A stretch of DNA of 46,696 nt from VRUE01 sp035556755 (GTDB lineage: Bacteria; Actinomycetota; Thermoleophilia; Solirubrobacterales; 70-9), in contig DATMEP010000064.1 of NCBI GenBank assembly GCA_035556755.1, positions 1-46,696 on the forward strand. Direction: 5' to 3'. The translations under genes were made by a program, and so were the position numbers. The notes below the pieces were generated by a model, which ran no database searches, was not told where the DNA came from, and saw only the letters and a list, made by a program, of their open reading frames with translations. Of this stretch, positions 44,929-46,696 are shown in pieces (the stretch's first letter is position 1; each line of letters starts with the position of its first letter).

Positions 44929-46062
44929 ATGGCCGATTACACGATGCTCGCGGTCGCCGGGCGCGAGGTGCGGCTCTCCAACCCGGCGAAGGTCTACTTC
45001 CCCAGGCCCGGCTGGACCAAGCTCGACATCGCCGAGTACTACCTCGCCGTCGCCGAGGCGGCGCTGGTGCACCTGCGCGAGCGGCCGACGGTGATGAAGC
45101 GCTTCGTCAACGGGATCATGGAGGACCCGATCTGGCAGAAGCGGGTGCCGCAGAAGGTGCCCGAGTGGCTGCAGACCGCAACCGTCTCGTTCCCTTCGGG
45201 GCGCACCGCCGAGGAGCTGGTCGCCAACGACGCCGCCCACGTGGTCTGGGCAGTCAACCTGGGGGTGATCGATTTCAACCCGTGGCCCGCGCGCCGCGGC
45301 GACCTCGACCACCCGGACGAGCTGCGGGTCGACCTCGACCCCACCGAGGGGATCGGTTGGGACGAGGTGCGCCGCACCGCGATGGTCGTCCGCGAGGTGC
45401 TCGACGAGCACGGGCTGCGCGGCTACCCGAAGACCTCGGGATCGAAGGGCATCCACGTCAACGTCCGCGTCGAGCCGACTTGCGACTTCCTCGAGGTCCG
45501 CCGCGCCGCCCTGGCGCTGGCGCGCGAGGTCGAGCGCCGGGCACCCGACATGGCGACGACCAAGTGGTGGAAGGAGGAGCGCCACGGGGTCTTCGTCGAC
45601 TACAACCAGAACGCCCGCGACCGCACGGTCGCCTCCTGCTGGTCGGTGCGGCCGACCCCGGACGCCCGGGTCTCGTGCGCGCTGCGCTGGGATGAGGTGC
45701 CGGACGCCGAGCCGGCGGAGTTGCGGCTCGACACGGTTCCGGAGCGGATCGCCGCGCAGGGCGATCCGGCAGCCGACATCGACGAGCGGCCGGGTTCGCT
45801 CGACTCGCTCCTCGACCTCGCCCGCCGCGACGAAGAGGAAGGTCTCGGCGACGCGCCCTGGCCGCCGCACTTCCCCAAACAAAAGGACGAGCCGAAGCGG
45901 GTCCAGCCGAGCCGCGATCGCGACCGGCCCAAGCAGCGCGGTCGCGCCGGCGACCCCCAGCCGGGCGGCCCGCCGCCCGGGGTGTCGAGCGGCGGCATGC
46001 AGCAGGGCTTCGGCTCCAAGCCGCGGACCGGGCAGGGGCACTCCGAGGAGTTCGAGGAGTAG
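44929..46062 (+). CDS. LigD polymerase-domain protein (stand-alone NHEJ primase)
   Basis: 377 aa. VRLSNPAKVYFPRPGWTKLDIAEYYLAVAEAAL, TVMKRFVNGI, VVWAVNLGVIDFNPWPARRGDLDHPDELRVDLDP (Asp pair of the AEP active site), YPKTSGSKGIHVNVRV and SCALRWDEV are the AEP/LigD PolDom motifs in order. No ligase or phosphoesterase domain is fused, as in Streptomyces and relatives. The last 90 residues are charged, then Pro/Gly/Arg rich and likely disordered. It fills and primes double-strand breaks with Ku. ATG 44929 is preferred to GTG 44923. Ku and LigD ligase are not in this window. Confidence 0.92.
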   Translation: MADYTMLAVAGREVRLSNPAKVYFPRPGWTKLDIAEYYLAVAEAALVHLRERPTVMKRFVNGIMEDPIWQKRVPQKVPEWLQTATVSFPSGRTAEELVANDAAHVVWAVNLGVIDFNPWPARRGDLDHPDELRVDLDPTEGIGWDEVRRTAMVVREVLDEHGLRGYPKTSGSKGIHVNVRVEPTCDFLEVRRAALALAREVERRAPDMATTKWWKEERHGVFVDYNQNARDRTVASCWSVRPTPDARVSCALRWDEVPDAEPAELRLDTVPERIAAQGDPAADIDERPGSLDSLLDLARRDEEEGLGDAPWPPHFPKQKDEPKRVQPSRDRDRPKQRGRAGDPQPGGPPPGVSSGGMQQGFGSKPRTGQGHSEEFEE

Positions 46063-46071
46063 GCGCGGAAC

Positions 46072-46101
46072 GGGCCCCGGCGGCCTCTGCCACCGGGGCC
46101 C
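46072..46101. terminator. convergent GC-rich terminator hairpin
   Basis: GGGCCCCGG (46072-46080) pairs with CCGGGGCCC (46093-46101). It lies between the LigD gene and the convergent repeat-protein gene, so it could end both transcripts, though no T-run is present. Confidence 0.55.
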
Positions 46102-46133
46102 CATCCGTCATCGAGGCGCGCCTCGACCGTCGA

Positions 46134-46696
46134 CTACCAGAGCGACTCCTTCCATCCACTCTCGTTGAGCTGGATCGTCTTCACTCTGTTCACCGCCTCG
46201 GCGTCGCCACCCTCGGCCTCGGCGTCTCCGCCGTCGCCTCCGGTCGCGTCGCCGCTGTAGGCCGCGGTGTCTCCACCCTCGGCGTTGGCGTCGTTGTCGC
46301 TATGGCTTCCGCCCTTGCCGTGTCCGTAGCAGCCGCAGGACTCGTACCGGTCCTGTTTCTGCTCTGGCTCGGTCTTGGCTTCGGCGTTGCCATTGCCTTC
46401 CTGGGTGTTACCGGTGTTGGCGTCTCCGCCATCACCGCCCGTGGCGTTGGCGCTGCCGCCCGTCGCCGCGGGATCGCCCTGCTGGACGCCCGACCGGTTG
46501 CTCTGCGAGCTGGAGCCGTCCTTCGAGTGGCTCTCGCAGCCGCAGCCTCCGTAGGAGGAGTGGCCGGACTTCTGGCCCGACGACTCGTTGGCCTGCTTGA
46601 CCACCGCGTCGTTCTCGGCCTCGGCGTCGCCACCCTTGGCCTCGGCGTCTCCGCCGTCGCCTCCGGTCGCGTCACCGCTCACCGCCGTGGTGTCTC
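46134..46696 (-). CDS. Gly/Asp-rich repeat protein with CGC motifs, 5' end outside window
   Basis: The frame is open to the right edge (last codons in the window read TTAVSGDATGG backward from 46696), so this is the C-terminal part, at least 186 residues. It consists of glycine/aspartate/alanine repeats: SGDATGGDGGDAEA(K/E)GGDAEA occurs twice, and ATGGDGGDA three times. Two small islands carry YGGCGCESHSKDG and YESCGCYGHGKGG, each a C-G-C followed by charged residues and His. No hydrophobic segment is present here. Composition suggests an exported, perhaps metal-binding, surface or spore-coat-like protein. Family not recognised. Confidence 0.7.
   Translation of the reverse strand, partial: DTTAVSGDATGGDGGDAEAKGGDAEAENDAVVKQANESSGQKSGHSSYGGCGCESHSKDGSSSQSNRSGVQQGDPAATGGSANATGGDGGDANTGNTQEGNGNAEAKTEPEQKQDRYESCGCYGHGKGGSHSDNDANAEGGDTAAYSGDATGGDGGDAEAEGGDAEAVNRVKTIQLNESGWKESLW
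46201..46696. repeat. coding repeats in the Gly/Asp-rich gene
   Basis: A near-identical DNA segment occurs at 46201-46290 and again from 46628 to the right edge, each spelling the TAxSGDATGGDGGDAEA(E/K)GGDAEA unit; a shorter copy (GSANATGGDGGDA) lies near 46420-46465. Expansion or contraction by recombination is likely. Confidence 0.7.

Noticed and set aside
1..46696. CRISPR array, insertion sequences or prophage genes
   Set aside because: No regularly spaced direct repeats, transposase motifs, terminal repeats of IS type or phage structural genes were found on either strand.

Overview
The window is one contiguous stretch of very GC-rich chromosomal DNA (about two thirds G+C by eye). GTG and TTG starts are frequent, genes are short and often overlapping, and the gene content is actinobacterial: DnaE2/ImuB-type mutasome, DUF6504, DUF3105, EmrB-type MFS pump, SigG/SigJ-type ECF sigma factor, stand-alone LigD polymerase domain and a large excess of TetR regulators. 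The very large secreted NHL/Ig-like proteins and the style of the TetR paralogues suggest the class Thermoleophilia (Solirubrobacterales), but that placement is an inference. No insertion sequence, prophage, CRISPR array or rRNA was seen.

Layout. Positions 1-11175 form an exopolysaccharide/cell-surface glycan locus: a CapD/FlaA1-like nucleotide-sugar enzyme (cut by the left edge), a LytR_C protein, a small membrane-anchored protein, a Wzy-like polymerase, a Wzx-like flippase, three glycosyltransferases, an initiating sugar-phosphate transferase, and two acyl/aminoacyl-transfer (GNAT/FemAB-like) proteins. Positions 11231-13719 hold housekeeping-like genes (DUF3105, metF, enoyl-CoA hydratase). 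Positions 13716-19721 are an array of TetR-type regulators: eight TetR domains in seven ORFs, one ORF carrying two domains in a single frame, plus one small coiled-coil protein. A nucleotidyltransferase/small-protein pair (19733-20355) follows. Positions 20471-31269 are a secreted-protein block: two giant exported proteins in one operon (1282 and about 1408 aa), a PucR-type regulator, and a 401-aa exported protein with an internal duplication. A ninth TetR gene and a small coiled-coil membrane protein (31396-32285) lead into an SOS-mutagenesis locus.

That locus (32330-37196) has a perfect LexA-type box touching the start codon of an ImuB-like gene that lacks the whole N-terminal polymerase half, then an antisense pair of small genes resembling a toxin/antitoxin module, then a DUF6504 gene overlapping dnaE2. 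After it come a minus-strand terminator and a tRNA-like gene with an abnormal anticodon arm, two VOC-fold proteins, an ECF sigma factor with a SnoaL-like tail, an MFS exporter, a secreted SGNH esterase, an alpha/beta-hydrolase fused to a class III nucleotidyl cyclase, a prephenate dehydratase/BacA-like protein, a Qng1-like queuosine-salvage hydrolase, a LigD-type primase/polymerase, and, at the right edge, a glycine/aspartate-rich repeat protein that runs out of the window.

The strongest genome-wide-looking signal is regulatory: at about 17 genes that head transcription units, a TAnnnT-like -10 hexamer lies 6-8 bases before the ATG/GTG with no Shine-Dalgarno sequence, which points to pervasive leaderless transcription and was used here to choose several start codons. 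The most unusual single loci are the LexA-controlled half-ImuB, the tandem TetR ORF with its own internal leaderless promoter, the in-frame palindromic element inside the polymerase gene, the tRNA-like gene, and the leader of the giant NHL protein with four CAGGGA motifs, one of them in a hairpin loop.
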